Of a stretch of DNA of 49,580 nt, positions 1 to 8,488 are shown one piece after another. Both the position numbers and the translations under genes were made by a program. The number at the start of each line of letters is the position of its first letter. The stretch's first letter is position 1. The DNA comes from a virus. The notes below the pieces were generated by a model that saw only the letters and a list, made by a program, of their open reading frames with translations, had not been told where the DNA came from and did not search any database. The stretch lies in IMG/VR virus record IMGVR_UViG_3300032173_000010, positions 1-49,580 of that record; one strand, written 5' to 3'.

Positions 1-540
1 AAGGATGTTGAACAGTGGGCAAGACTTCAGCGGCGTATGTCTATGCTGCCGAGGAATATGTTCCTGCCAACTGAAATGGAAGTCGAAGATAACGAAAAGG
101 AGAAGACGAAGATCGACGTATGGTTCTATCTCGACACGTCAGGATCGTGTTGGGGATTGAAGGATCGCTTCTTCGAGGCAGCACTTAGCCTGCCTACGGA
201 GCGGTTCAACGTCCGTCTTTTCTGCTTCGACACGAAGGTCGAAGAAACTACCCTCGAAAGCCGAAAGGTATACGGTGGTGGTGGCACGGCATTCGATATT
301 CTCGAATCCGAAATTCAGAACGAACTCCGCAAGGGCGGCGGCACCAAGAAAACCCTTGATGGCAAAGAAGTGCCGATGATTACGAAGTATCCCGAAGCTG
401 TATTCGTCATCACTGATGGATATGGCAATGCCGTAAAGCCGGAAAAGCCAGATAGCTGGTATTGGTTTATCACTGAGGGTGGCGTCAAGAGTTACATCGA
501 CCGGGCATGTAACTTCTATAACCTGGGTGACTTTGAATAA
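1..540 (+). CDS. VWA-domain protein (5' end outside window)
   Basis: The reading frame is open from base 1, so the N-terminus lies outside the window; the first ATG (37) is probably internal. The visible 179 residues carry a von Willebrand factor A core: a beta strand with the metal-site motif DTSGSC (DxSxS), a later GGGGT turn and the strand VFVITDGYG. This fits the C-terminal VWA part of the metallopeptidase/VWA proteins found in phages and often paired with MoxR-type AAA ATPases; no ATPase is visible here because the window begins. VWA domains usually bind partner proteins through a metal ion. The partner is unknown. Genes follow closely on the same strand, suggesting one operon. Confidence 0.7.
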   Translation, partial: KDVEQWARLQRRMSMLPRNMFLPTEMEVEDNEKEKTKIDVWFYLDTSGSCWGLKDRFFEAALSLPTERFNVRLFCFDTKVEETTLESRKVYGGGGTAFDILESEIQNELRKGGGTKKTLDGKEVPMITKYPEAVFVITDGYGNAVKPEKPDSWYWFITEGGVKSYIDRACNFYNLGDFE

Positions 541-551
541 GTTTCACAATC

Positions 552-1010
552 ATGAAAACAAGATCAAGACCAATAACCGCTTCTTGGGAAGTCTCCCAAG
601 AAGCGGTGCCAGTGCCGGTAAAGCAGACAAAAAGAAAGCTAACAAAAGGGTTTTTTCGACAAATAGTCGAAGAAGATTTACCAGACTATTTAGCCCGCAC
701 GCCAGACGAGAAAGATCGTTCTTCATACGAAAAACTCTTCCAGAATGGTGAGTTAAAACATGGAGAGGCAGTAGTATTGGGATGGGTGAATTATTTCTGG
801 CCTATGGAGTTGGATGGCGATCTAGTTTCAAAAGATGGATTTTGGGACGATGCGGCGTATGGCAAGTCAAAATCTTTGAAATTGTTGCATGTGCTTTGGA
901 AAAATGGGAATCATTATAGGCGAACATTGATTGTAGAAGCCGATCCAATATACCCGTATTTAGTTCGCAACCTGCCACAGATTTTTCTAGGCGATAACCT
1001 ACAAGGTTGA
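552..1010 (+). CDS. hypothetical protein, 152 aa
   Basis: Not recognised. A 152-residue soluble protein, basic at the N-terminus (residues 1-30) and acidic in the middle, with no signal peptide or membrane segment. It starts 11 bases after the VWA gene and ends 3 bases before the next gene, so it is probably co-transcribed and translationally coupled. There are no cysteine clusters or known catalytic motifs. The real start could lie a few codons downstream, because no strong ribosome-binding site precedes the ATG. Confidence 0.55.
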   Translation: MKTRSRPITASWEVSQEAVPVPVKQTKRKLTKGFFRQIVEEDLPDYLARTPDEKDRSSYEKLFQNGELKHGEAVVLGWVNYFWPMELDGDLVSKDGFWDDAAYGKSKSLKLLHVLWKNGNHYRRTLIVEADPIYPYLVRNLPQIFLGDNLQG

Positions 1011-1013
1011 AAT

Positions 1014-2432
1014 ATGGACTTCACAGTATTCGACCATCGTGAGCATATGACGGCGCTCACATGGTTGGGTCGTAAAGACTGGATGCTTTACCAAGACATT
1101 CCAGCCCAACGAGCCATCAGCGCCAAACCACGCAAATTGGTACTCAAGCCCAAGCAGCCTTTTGCTCCTGGGCCTGAGTCGCCAATCACTGTGGGAGAAA
1201 AAGAATTCAACCGCTACCCCGCAGATATGTGGAAGGTATTGCGGGAGATCATGAACGTCCTTGAGTTCGATGTAGTGGGAACTCTTTGGTACAACACGCT
1301 CGCCAAAGCATTGGCAGGCGGGCCAAAGATTTTCCGTCCTACACCGCTTCAGTGCGAAGCGTTACAACACGCAGAAGCACGATATGCCTTCAAGGATTAC
1401 AAGCAGCCGTTTCCGGTCATCACTCTGGAGATTCCAGAGGAATATCGGCAGCAGCTTCAACAAAAATACGGTATTGATGAATCGCCTCGATATGTTCTCG
1501 TCAACCATGATGACAAGAACAGATTCATTACCGTGAGTGCCTTTTATAACAAAGGAAATATCATCACGCATATTACGCCTGACCGGGCTGAATATGCAAC
1601 GATTGAAGAAAGCCTTGTTAGGAACCGTGATCGCCGCCAGGACGACGTACAAGAAGTTGAGGCCGGACGATTTTTGATGCCCGGCAATCCAGTCATTCAA
1701 GGCAGCACCGAAGGTGAATTCGATGCCGCTGAGAACGTGCAGCGACTTGGCATTAACTTCGCCATGATGATGTCGCTATACACTGTCAAAGTGGCCGGAC
1801 CCTTGGATGCTAAAAACTACAAGATATGGCAACAAGAAGCAAGAGCGGTTCGACGTGGCGGCGTTCCAACCAATAGAGCAGTAGAAGCACAGCAAAAGAT
1901 GGCGGCTGCTATGCAACTCATTCAATTCGACCAGAAGGTTGAATTCTATGATGAGGTTGAAGAACAAATCGAAGTTGCACAAGGCGTCGATATTGAAAAT
2001 CTGCACAAGTCGCCTCGTTCTCATTGGCGACGTGGGCATTTTGCAATGCAACCTTATGGGATCGGTCGTCGTGAAAGACGAATGATATTTCGTAAACCAT
2101 TATTGGTTCGAGCCAAATACTTCTTGGGAGACGTTAAGGACGCCAGCGTTACTTATACGATCCATCCAGGTCGGGCTAATCCTCAGCCCGCACCGCCACC
2201 AGAAATGTTGGCCACTACACCGACACAACTGCCACCACCAGAACCAGGGTTAAAAGCAGGTCAAAGGATTGAAATTATCCAAGCAGAAGAATGCCCTGTT
2301 GGACCTGGAACTCAGGGCAAAATCGTAAAGGTAGTCGATCTTGGATCGAATATGATCCAAATCGACGCCTTGACAGACGATGGGCAAAAGTTCTCGCTGA
2401 TTGCCCCGCCTGATGAATTCAAGACGGTTTAA
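1014..2432 (+). CDS. large phage protein with HWRRGH motif and C-terminal DUF4314-like domain
   Basis: A 472-residue protein of unknown role. Around residues 332-360 it has the pattern SHWRRGHFAMQPYGIGRRER, a motif I associate with uncharacterised phage and plasmid proteins whose C-terminal block reads HWRRGHWR..QPYG. A proline-rich linker (about residues 385-410) leads to a 60-residue beta domain beginning AGQRIEIIQ and containing GPGTQGKIVKV, typical of DUF4314-like SH3-type folds. The gene follows the previous one by 3 bases and is followed by a hairpin terminator that also carries the next promoter. Family membership is inferred from motif memory only. Confidence 0.6.
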   Translation: MDFTVFDHREHMTALTWLGRKDWMLYQDIPAQRAISAKPRKLVLKPKQPFAPGPESPITVGEKEFNRYPADMWKVLREIMNVLEFDVVGTLWYNTLAKALAGGPKIFRPTPLQCEALQHAEARYAFKDYKQPFPVITLEIPEEYRQQLQQKYGIDESPRYVLVNHDDKNRFITVSAFYNKGNIITHITPDRAEYATIEESLVRNRDRRQDDVQEVEAGRFLMPGNPVIQGSTEGEFDAAENVQRLGINFAMMMSLYTVKVAGPLDAKNYKIWQQEARAVRRGGVPTNRAVEAQQKMAAAMQLIQFDQKVEFYDEVEEQIEVAQGVDIENLHKSPRSHWRRGHFAMQPYGIGRRERRMIFRKPLLVRAKYFLGDVKDASVTYTIHPGRANPQPAPPPEMLATTPTQLPPPEPGLKAGQRIEIIQAEECPVGPGTQGKIVKVVDLGSNMIQIDALTDDGQKFSLIAPPDEFKTV

Positions 2433-2439
2433 GTTTTGC

Positions 2440-2485
2440 TGTACAACTCTAAATCTCCGTGGTACAATCTACCACGGAGATTTTT
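2440..2485 (+). promoter_or_regulatory. promoter embedded in a terminator hairpin
   Basis: The -35 TGTACA (2440-2445), 17-bp spacer and -10 TACAAT (2463-2468) form a good sigma70-type promoter for the gene at 2512. The same bases form a perfect 14-bp hairpin (2451-2464 with 2470-2483, loop CAATC) followed by a T run, a textbook intrinsic terminator for the upstream gene. The -10 box straddles the loop. Confidence 0.75.
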
Positions 2486-2511
2486 GTATTTGAATAGGCA
2501 AAAGGTGATCT

Positions 2512-3687
2512 GTGGACGATGAAAAACAAATTGGGACTTTGCCGCCCGACTTCGTAGACATGATGACTCGGAAAGAAGACCTGCACCCCGATCTCGTGCC
2601 TTGGATCGAAAACACTTCATTCGGACAATGCCTCAAACACCCGCTTGTCATTGGCCTGTTCTACCACGAAGGTATGAACGCCATGTACAACGCTCAATAC
2701 AAAGCCAAACTCGAATATATCGAACGAGCAAAAACACAAAAGAACTGGTCCAGTTATATTTGGATTCACGAGCGTCCTTATCGACTGGAAAAGTTCTCGG
2801 AGATCGAGTACGAGCTATCGGACCAAGAGTATTGGGAACTGCTGGGAAGCATTTGGTCGGATAGTGAAAACCTATGGCAGTACGGCTCGATCCTGGGCTG
2901 GTTTATCAACAAGGATCGTCCTGGCCGTGAAGCCATGATGGATGAACACGAGAAAGAGTTCTTGGCAAAGCTGCCGGACGAATTCACAATCTATCGTGGG
3001 CATCAAACCAAAAACCGTCTTGGATATTCTTGGACATTAAGCTATTGGCGAGCCAAGTGGTTCGCTAAACGATTCAATCAAAAAGGCCACGGCGTTGTAA
3101 AAGCAAAAATCAAAAAAGAACACGTCGTTGCTGCACTATTGGGTCGCAACGAATTTGAGATTGTCGCCTCGCCCAAACACCTGAAAATTGAAACGGTAAG
3201 AAAGACCATGAAGCGACCACGTTGGCTTGAAGACGCCAAGGAAGAATTCGAGCGTACCTTTTCCTTGGGGTTGGGACGAAACAACGGCTATATGTCGGTT
3301 CATGGACCGTGGCATTGGGAGAAGGTTGAAAAGAATGCTTTGATCCTGGCAAAGAATACGCCTGGCGCTGACAAGCTGGTGGCACAATTGTTTGCTCTGA
3401 TCCACGACACAAAGCGACAAAACGAAGATGAAGACCCGGAACACGGTCATCGTTCAGCGGCATACGCCGAAGAACTTTTCAAACAGGGAAAATTGGACAT
3501 TACTGAATGCCAACTCGCTGTGTTGATGGAAGCCTGCAAGTTTCACAACGATGGACAGATCAGTGACGACCCTACTATTGGGGTTTGCTGGGATGCAGAT
3601 CGTTTGGACCTGACAAGAGTTGGTATTATCCCGAACCCGGAATTGCTTTCCACGCAGGCCGGGAAAGAACTTCTTTGGAGTATTTAA
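2512..3687 (+). CDS. ADP-ribosyltransferase-like / HD phosphohydrolase-like fusion
   Basis: A 391-residue protein starting at GTG behind AAAGGTG. The middle (residues 158-220) resembles an ADP-ribosyltransferase core: IYRG (160-163), then SWTL with A.WFA.RF (173-187), then EFEIV near 214-218, matching the order R, S-T, E of the R-S-E class. The C-terminal 130 residues resemble an HD-domain hydrolase: HGPWHW (264-269), LIHDTKR with the HD pair at 298-299, and CWDADRLDL near 360. ADP-ribosylating enzymes in phages modify host proteins; HD domains cut phosphoesters. Fusion of the two is unusual. It stands alone under its own promoter. Activity is inferred from motifs only. Confidence 0.6.
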   Translation: MDDEKQIGTLPPDFVDMMTRKEDLHPDLVPWIENTSFGQCLKHPLVIGLFYHEGMNAMYNAQYKAKLEYIERAKTQKNWSSYIWIHERPYRLEKFSEIEYELSDQEYWELLGSIWSDSENLWQYGSILGWFINKDRPGREAMMDEHEKEFLAKLPDEFTIYRGHQTKNRLGYSWTLSYWRAKWFAKRFNQKGHGVVKAKIKKEHVVAALLGRNEFEIVASPKHLKIETVRKTMKRPRWLEDAKEEFERTFSLGLGRNNGYMSVHGPWHWEKVEKNALILAKNTPGADKLVAQLFALIHDTKRQNEDEDPEHGHRSAAYAEELFKQGKLDITECQLAVLMEACKFHNDGQISDDPTIGVCWDADRLDLTRVGIIPNPELLSTQAGKELLWSI

Positions 3688-3688
3688 G

Positions 3689-4030
3689 ATGCAAACAGTA
3701 CCGCAGATGGAACGCCTGTTGAGTGATGCAACAAAATCCATCATGTGTTGCCCACATTGCAAGGAAATTGTTCCTTGTCCGGTGGTGAAGTCAGAAGGAA
3801 ACAAGCAGTTTATTAAACACAAAGACATACAGTTTCGTGAAAGAAAAAGAGCCTGTTCTGCATGTCTACAGGTCTTCAAAACAACCGAGTGCGATTATAA
3901 GTCACTTGAAGAACTCATCCTAAAACGGGACGAAGTTCAAAAACTGTTGCAGGAAAACAACAAACTTAAAAGAAAAATTCACGCTGCCCAAGAACACTTG
4001 AGCATACTTCAAAATAGACTGTCAGAATAA
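3689..4030 (+). CDS. NrdR-like zinc-ribbon protein with coiled coil
   Basis: A 113-residue protein. Residues 20-65 contain CCPHCKEIVPC and then RERKRACSACLQVFKTTE, which matches the zinc ribbon of the ribonucleotide reductase repressor NrdR (CPFC... RRRRECLKCGERFTTYE). The ATP-cone that follows in NrdR is absent; instead the C-terminal 45 residues form a charged coiled coil. It may bind DNA as a small regulator, possibly of the phage reductase at 13047-15311, but that is inference. The ATG at 3689 follows the previous stop codon by one base. Confidence 0.6.
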   Translation: MQTVPQMERLLSDATKSIMCCPHCKEIVPCPVVKSEGNKQFIKHKDIQFRERKRACSACLQVFKTTECDYKSLEELILKRDEVQKLLQENNKLKRKIHAAQEHLSILQNRLSE

Positions 4031-4040
4031 GGAGCATTAG

Positions 4041-4592
4041 ATGAGTCGTACACTGCTGGCAACTGGTCACTTCACCTGGGACGCTGTGGAGCGCCGTAGC
4101 GACCGCTACGGCTCTGTTCGTCTTAATGACGACAAAGATAAGGACGTTCTCCTGAACCCGTCCTTAGACGTTCTGGAGGGCAAACAGGGCCGTCTCATCG
4201 CTGAAGTCCTGGTTCCTGTTCGCTCGCAGCACTGCGGCGATCTTGCTCGTGGATTTAAGCCATCCACGCCAGATAAAGGCGAAGTTATTGTCTTGGGCGA
4301 AGGCTCTCTGTTCATCGAACACCGTGGCCGAGCCATTCACGAAAGAGCCGCATATGAGCGGCAGGATGATAAGATGCTCCAAGCATTGGAGCAAGCATTT
4401 GGACGCATGGCTGGCAATAATGTTCGCATCAGCCGATCAGGTCGTGCTGACGAGCGAGCAGAACCAGCCCCGGAAGTTTACGACGTTGTTGGGTTGAAGC
4501 CTGACGATGGACGTGAACGAGACTGGCTTGACCCTCGTACTTTTTATCGGTTGCATCTTTCCAAAATCAACCTGTATTTCGAGGAACTGTAA
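4041..4592 (+). CDS. hypothetical protein, 183 aa
   Basis: Not recognised. 183 residues, soluble and charged, without cysteine clusters or membrane segments. A ribosome-binding site (AAGGAGC) precedes the ATG by 6 bases. The central part has alternating beta strands (RLIAEVLVPV, EVIVLGEGSLFIEHRG), the C-terminal half is more helical. Its last base overlaps the ATG of the next gene, so translation is coupled. Unknown in function. Confidence 0.6.
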   Translation: MSRTLLATGHFTWDAVERRSDRYGSVRLNDDKDKDVLLNPSLDVLEGKQGRLIAEVLVPVRSQHCGDLARGFKPSTPDKGEVIVLGEGSLFIEHRGRAIHERAAYERQDDKMLQALEQAFGRMAGNNVRISRSGRADERAEPAPEVYDVVGLKPDDGRERDWLDPRTFYRLHLSKINLYFEEL

Positions 4593-5023
4593 TGCCATCA
4601 ACATTTGAGCAACCTTTGACGCCGAAAGAGATCGAATCAATCTTAGCTGAGGCTTCAGATGACGCTCAGGTGACGGTGTTTTGCATTGATGGAGTGATCG
4701 TAGAGGTTCCATTCCGTGAGGCCCTAATACGCCTGCCATTCAATGTAATGATGATGCAGCGTGATATGCACAACATCATTACTGCGCAGGGCAAAACAGC
4801 ATTATTCTTATCGCCAATGACTTCCGATATGTTATTGACAGATATTAACAAGGGAGTGCAGCCACTTCCTGATTCTCCGTGGACGGTAGATGCCCTGGAG
4901 ACAAGACAGGTCGGAAAGAAGCTGGAAAACATCAACAAAACTACTGTAAATGCCGTGGCCGTAATGTTTGGTTCCAACCCTGTATTCGGCCCCGATGAAG
5001 ATGGGGTATTGAAAAATGGCTAA
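4592..5023 (+). CDS. hypothetical protein, 143 aa
   Basis: Not recognised. 143 residues, soluble. The start codon overlaps the stop of the preceding gene (TAATG) and the end overlaps the next gene by 8 bases, placing it in a tightly coupled trio (4041-5504). The middle has a methionine-rich stretch (NVMMMQRDMHN) that looks like an amphipathic helix. No catalytic motif is visible. Confidence 0.6.
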   Translation: MPSTFEQPLTPKEIESILAEASDDAQVTVFCIDGVIVEVPFREALIRLPFNVMMMQRDMHNIITAQGKTALFLSPMTSDMLLTDINKGVQPLPDSPWTVDALETRQVGKKLENINKTTVNAVAVMFGSNPVFGPDEDGVLKNG

Positions 5024-5504
5024 CCACGGTTGGACAAAAACTCGAAAGCCAATGAAGCCTGAGCAAATCAAGGCTATGTTGGATGAACTGAACGCTTCTC
5101 TATTCAAGGGAAACCTTCAGATTGAATATCATTTGTCCGCACCGGAAAGTCCTAGTTGGGGACCGCACACTTGGCTTCTGAGCTATCAGTCAGAAGGCCA
5201 AGAATGGGCAACCAGGGTTTGTTGGCTTGAGACTGGCCGTCACTTTGAAATGAGGCATGGCGGTGGCTCACAATTCGCATGGTGGATCGACACGGCGATT
5301 CTCAACGAGGTTGCTGTCAGATTCAATGGCACTATTGGGGACGACGGAATCAGCAACAAGTGGAAAGGCGAACCTAACAAGTTCAATAATTTCACTGACT
5401 ATTTGAATCTGTCGTGGGATCACGTCAAAGACCCAAACACTAAAGCTGAAATACTCAAATTGCAACGTGAGTTTATTCCCAAGGAGTTTCATGATGGTCA
5501 ATAA
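5016..5504 (+). CDS. hypothetical protein, 162 aa
   Basis: Not recognised. 162 residues rich in tryptophan and aromatic residues (SWGPHTWLLSYQ, FAWWID), suggesting a compact beta-rich fold. It overlaps the preceding gene by 8 bases and is the last gene before a hairpin at 5508-5539. No cysteine ligands, signal peptide or membrane segment. Confidence 0.6.
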   Translation: MANHGWTKTRKPMKPEQIKAMLDELNASLFKGNLQIEYHLSAPESPSWGPHTWLLSYQSEGQEWATRVCWLETGRHFEMRHGGGSQFAWWIDTAILNEVAVRFNGTIGDDGISNKWKGEPNKFNNFTDYLNLSWDHVKDPNTKAEILKLQREFIPKEFHDGQ

Positions 5505-5507
5505 AAA

Positions 5508-5539
5508 GAGCGACCCTCATGATCGCATGAGGGTCGCTC
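5508..5539. terminator. 13-bp perfect hairpin between genes
   Basis: GAGCGACCCTCAT (5508-5520) pairs perfectly with 5527-5539 around the loop GATCGC. No T run follows on the + strand (an A run precedes it), so it is a poor + strand terminator; it could block exonucleases or be an RNase III site separating the 4041-5504 genes from the next one. Confidence 0.5.
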
Positions 5540-5570
5540 CCCAACAAACCAGCCAGAAGGGAGGTTTACT

Positions 5571-6077
5571 ATGCCGTCGAAACCAGCGCTAGTCGAACAA
5601 GTGGCGAGCCAAATGATGAAAGGCGGTCGTCAGGGACGGCTTATTGCTACGGATAAGCAGAAAGAGAACTTTCAGTTGCGGCACGAAAAGCATATTTCAT
5701 GGGCTATTGACAATCTTCCTCGAAGTAGTGCTGCGGTGCCTGCTGTCGTTGTCAAATGTCTTATCAAATACAATGGCAGTCGGGTATCGGAGTTTTGCAG
5801 AGCTTTGCGAAATGGCTTATTTCAAGGCCAAGACGATCCTGCATTTCTACTATGGAAGTTTTTGCAAAAGCACCGTGGACATGACACCGTTTCGGCATAT
5901 CAAAGAACGGTCTGTGCTGCAAAGGCTTATATGGAAGGAAGAACACTCAGTTCTCTCAGGCCGTTGAAAGAAGACATATTTGCCTGGGATGAAGGCTGGA
6001 CTGTCCCGGACAATCTTCTTAACAACTGGACCCCGGATGATCTCCCGAAAGTAGATTCGGAGCGACCAGTCTCTTGA
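5571..6077 (+). CDS. hypothetical protein, 168 aa
   Basis: Not recognised. 168 mostly helical residues, preceded by a good ribosome-binding site (GGGAGG, 9 bases before the ATG). No cysteine cluster, signal peptide or membrane segment. It is the last gene of the leftmost + strand block and is followed by a bidirectional terminator facing the long - strand block. Confidence 0.6.
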   Translation: MPSKPALVEQVASQMMKGGRQGRLIATDKQKENFQLRHEKHISWAIDNLPRSSAAVPAVVVKCLIKYNGSRVSEFCRALRNGLFQGQDDPAFLLWKFLQKHRGHDTVSAYQRTVCAAKAYMEGRTLSSLRPLKEDIFAWDEGWTVPDNLLNNWTPDDLPKVDSERPVS

Positions 6078-6124
6078 GTAAAGATGTTCCACTAAAGGTG
6101 GGAACATATCAAGAGTATACCAAA

Positions 6125-6159
6125 AGAAAAAAGCACCGAGATATCTCGGTGCTTTTTTT
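6125..6159. terminator. bidirectional intrinsic terminator
   Basis: AAGCACCGAGAT (6131-6142) pairs perfectly with 6143-6154, flanked by an A run on the left and a T run on the right. It lies between convergent genes (5571-6077 + and 6187-7839 -) and can stop transcription in both directions. Confidence 0.85.
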
Positions 6160-6186
6160 GTTATTCTTTTACATCTGGTGATATTA

Positions 6187-7839
6187 TCACTTAGGCTTGA
6201 CCAGCGTATATCGCACAACACGCACTTGTCCCGGTTTGACGACCGGCTGAATCATAGTTTCGCCGACCTGAAGCGAACCTTTGGTACGAATGAAGTCAGC
6301 CATTCTGTCTTTGACCAACCGCATGTCTTCACCAGGACAGATCATTTTGAACATATCCCTTAGCGTAAACATATGGCCGTCATCGTTCAGATCGGCCCAT
6401 TTTGTGATGGATGCCAAAATTTCCGTCCCAAGCATTCGATCTGCAATAGATCGAGCCGAATTCCTCGCCGGAATAACGAAATTCAGGGCTGAAATCGGGA
6501 ATTGTTCTTCATTGACCGAATGGCATCGCTCAAGGTCTTCTTCTTTAAGATACGCCGAGAGCATTCTCTCCACTCGTTTATAAAGCAGAGCTACGGCATC
6601 AGCACTTGTTGGAGCGCTTGTCATCGTTTCCTTGAGGTATCTTCGCAAAGAACGCAGAGACGTGGTTCCCGGCTGTCTCGAAATGATCTGTTTCTCGACC
6701 TTTTCTCCATCGGTCAAAAGATAATCATAGGCATATTCCAACTTTTCTTTGCTGATGCCATAAACGTATGCCCTAAGAAACACAGCCTTGACAATGCCCA
6801 TGCCAACTCTGCGTTTTTGTTCTTCCGTGTAGAGAGACAACAATTCATTGAGCCAAGTCAATGGTTCTTGGAAATGGTCAATCATCTTCCTAAGAGTCTT
6901 GAAGCTGAATTGCGTGTTTTCTTGCTTGCCTCGGCTGTAAGCGACCCTCACTACAGTTGCATTTTTGTTGTTGTACAATGATTCGCTGGGGTTATTGCCA
7001 GCCATTGTTTCCGCATCGTCCATAGTTCGACCGACGCCAGTATCAATTACTGGAATTTCTTCATCGGAAACACGACGACGAGTCATAACTCGAATCGGCT
7101 TGCCAGATAACAAGCAGGCCAAAGAGCGATGACAGCCATTTCTGATGCCGTCATGATTGAACATGAACATTGAATCACCGACGTAGTAATTCTTTTGTTC
7201 AATGTCTTGAATAAGGCCGAACACTTTGCCTTCTCGAACTTTGCGATTCGTGGCATTCATCACGATCAACCAAGCGATTTCCGGCGTAATTGTTTCTTCA
7301 GAGTAATCACGAGGATCGCTTTCACTAATTCTTTTGTATTCAGCCAAATCCTTGTCTGTGGGGGTTAGCTTTGGAAAGGACATCCTAATTGATTTTGGAA
7401 TCCAATTAGGAACATTGAAGTTGACTCCTGCGGACGACGACAACAAATCAAGCTGTACCTTTGGTTCACTCATTTTTAGTTCCTTGAAAATGACGCTTGA
7501 ACAAAAACCTGAATCTGTAAGCCATTCAGGTAACTCCACATCAGATAGGCGAAGATACTCAATTCCAAATTTTCGATCAAGCCAATTTTGGCGGATTTCG
7601 ACAATCAGAGAAATTAGCTCTTGGTCCAAGTAAAACCATTCTTTGTGGCTGTTAATGTAATGAAAATATGTTTTAAGGTAATCTTCATCGGACAGCGTTC
7701 CAGGATAAATAGCCAACAAAACCTGCTTTTCATCGGGCGACATGCCGCTTAACGTAAAAATGCGATCAAGCACACCGGCACTATGACCGATTTTGACCTT
7801 TTTAAGCTGTGGCGAATAAAGAAAATAAACATATCCCAT
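6187..7839 (-). CDS. GIY-YIG (T5orf172-like) / ParB-like fusion protein
   Basis: A 550-residue protein. Residues 1-95 look like the T5orf172/MUG113 branch of GIY-YIG nucleases: VYFLYSPQLKKVKIGHS, then a downstream YPG..SDEDYLK and EWF. After a linker, residues 195-275 resemble a ParB/Srx-type domain of phage proteins: GIRNGCHRSLACLLSGKPI followed by DEEIPVIDTGVGRTMDD, comparable to the DGQHRL...FDTIDTG pattern. The C-terminal half is helical and unrecognised. The combination suggests a DNA-binding protein with a nuclease head. The -10-like TATAAT at 7850-7845 lies only 5 bases before the ATG, so the mRNA may lack a leader. Confidence 0.6.
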   Translation of the reverse strand: MGYVYFLYSPQLKKVKIGHSAGVLDRIFTLSGMSPDEKQVLLAIYPGTLSDEDYLKTYFHYINSHKEWFYLDQELISLIVEIRQNWLDRKFGIEYLRLSDVELPEWLTDSGFCSSVIFKELKMSEPKVQLDLLSSSAGVNFNVPNWIPKSIRMSFPKLTPTDKDLAEYKRISESDPRDYSEETITPEIAWLIVMNATNRKVREGKVFGLIQDIEQKNYYVGDSMFMFNHDGIRNGCHRSLACLLSGKPIRVMTRRRVSDEEIPVIDTGVGRTMDDAETMAGNNPSESLYNNKNATVVRVAYSRGKQENTQFSFKTLRKMIDHFQEPLTWLNELLSLYTEEQKRRVGMGIVKAVFLRAYVYGISKEKLEYAYDYLLTDGEKVEKQIISRQPGTTSLRSLRRYLKETMTSAPTSADAVALLYKRVERMLSAYLKEEDLERCHSVNEEQFPISALNFVIPARNSARSIADRMLGTEILASITKWADLNDDGHMFTLRDMFKMICPGEDMRLVKDRMADFIRTKGSLQVGETMIQPVVKPGQVRVVRYTLVKPK

Positions 7840-7844
7840 GAAAG

Positions 7845-7850
7845 ATTATA
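7845..7850 (-). promoter_or_regulatory. -10 element of a possible leaderless promoter
   Basis: On the - strand TATAAT is followed by CTTTC and then the ATG of the 6187-7839 gene, so the expected start of transcription falls at the start codon. No good -35 hexamer is visible 17 bp upstream, which lowers confidence. Confidence 0.4.
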
Positions 7851-7901
7851 TGGGCCAAGCGACAAACAAGTGGCTCGTTGCGTTTATTTGCGAATTTTTT
7901 T

Positions 7902-8459
7902 TCAAGATATTTCAGGCTCAATAAAGAAGTCATCCTCAAGTTTGAGTAGATGCTCAAGGGCAACAACAGACCATTTGCCATATTGAAGTTTGTATTTGAA
8001 TGTTCGTCCGACCAAATCTTTGGTGTGAACAAAAGCAAGCCACGGCTTGCGAGTCTTCTTCCAACACAACATTGGCTTGCGACCACATCGCTTGCTGTCC
8101 TGGGTGACTTGATCCAGAAAGCCATCTAGCTCGCTGTTGCCTCGAACAAAGACAGAACTCATGTCGATGGCATCGTAGCCACCTTTGCTCTCTATGACGA
8201 AGCGGAAGCCCTGGGGAACGATTAGATCGCCAGAGAAGACTTCCCTGGCGTGCTTGGGCAGATGATTGACTTGACCCCAGCGATTGCCGGAGCCAACAGA
8301 ACGACTAAAGCCATCGCCAAATCTGGTGTTTAGAACTTTTGTGAGATCAAGTTCTGTGCGATTGCCTTTCTTTTTGCCGTCTACTTTTTTGGTCTTCGTC
8401 TTCTTGCTGAGGATGTCATCGGTGACGAAATCATCCATATCTTCAAAATCATTTTTCAT
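7902..8459 (-). CDS. putative PD-(D/E)XK nuclease (resolvase-like)
   Basis: A 185-residue protein. After a lysine-rich start, the order of elements fits a PD-(D/E)XK nuclease: NRTELDLTKVLN (helix with E), GSGNRWGQ, FSGDLIV (the D), then FRFVIESKGGY (ExK). Phage proteins of this shape are often called Holliday-junction resolvases or VRR/RecB-like endonucleases. The last part (RKPMLCWKKTRKPWLAFV) is a strand pair common in this group. A -10-like TATAAT and AGGAGATACACC precede the ATG. It lies among replication genes, consistent with a role in recombination or packaging. Confidence 0.6.
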   Translation of the reverse strand: MKNDFEDMDDFVTDDILSKKTKTKKVDGKKKGNRTELDLTKVLNTRFGDGFSRSVGSGNRWGQVNHLPKHAREVFSGDLIVPQGFRFVIESKGGYDAIDMSSVFVRGNSELDGFLDQVTQDSKRCGRKPMLCWKKTRKPWLAFVHTKDLVGRTFKYKLQYGKWSVVALEHLLKLEDDFFIEPEIS

Positions 8460-8488
8460 GGTGTATCTCCTACAAAATTATATAGGAA

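Noticed and set aside
5508-5539. Strong terminator call for the hairpin after 5504
   Set aside because: No T run follows on the + strand, so kept only as a hairpin with uncertain role.
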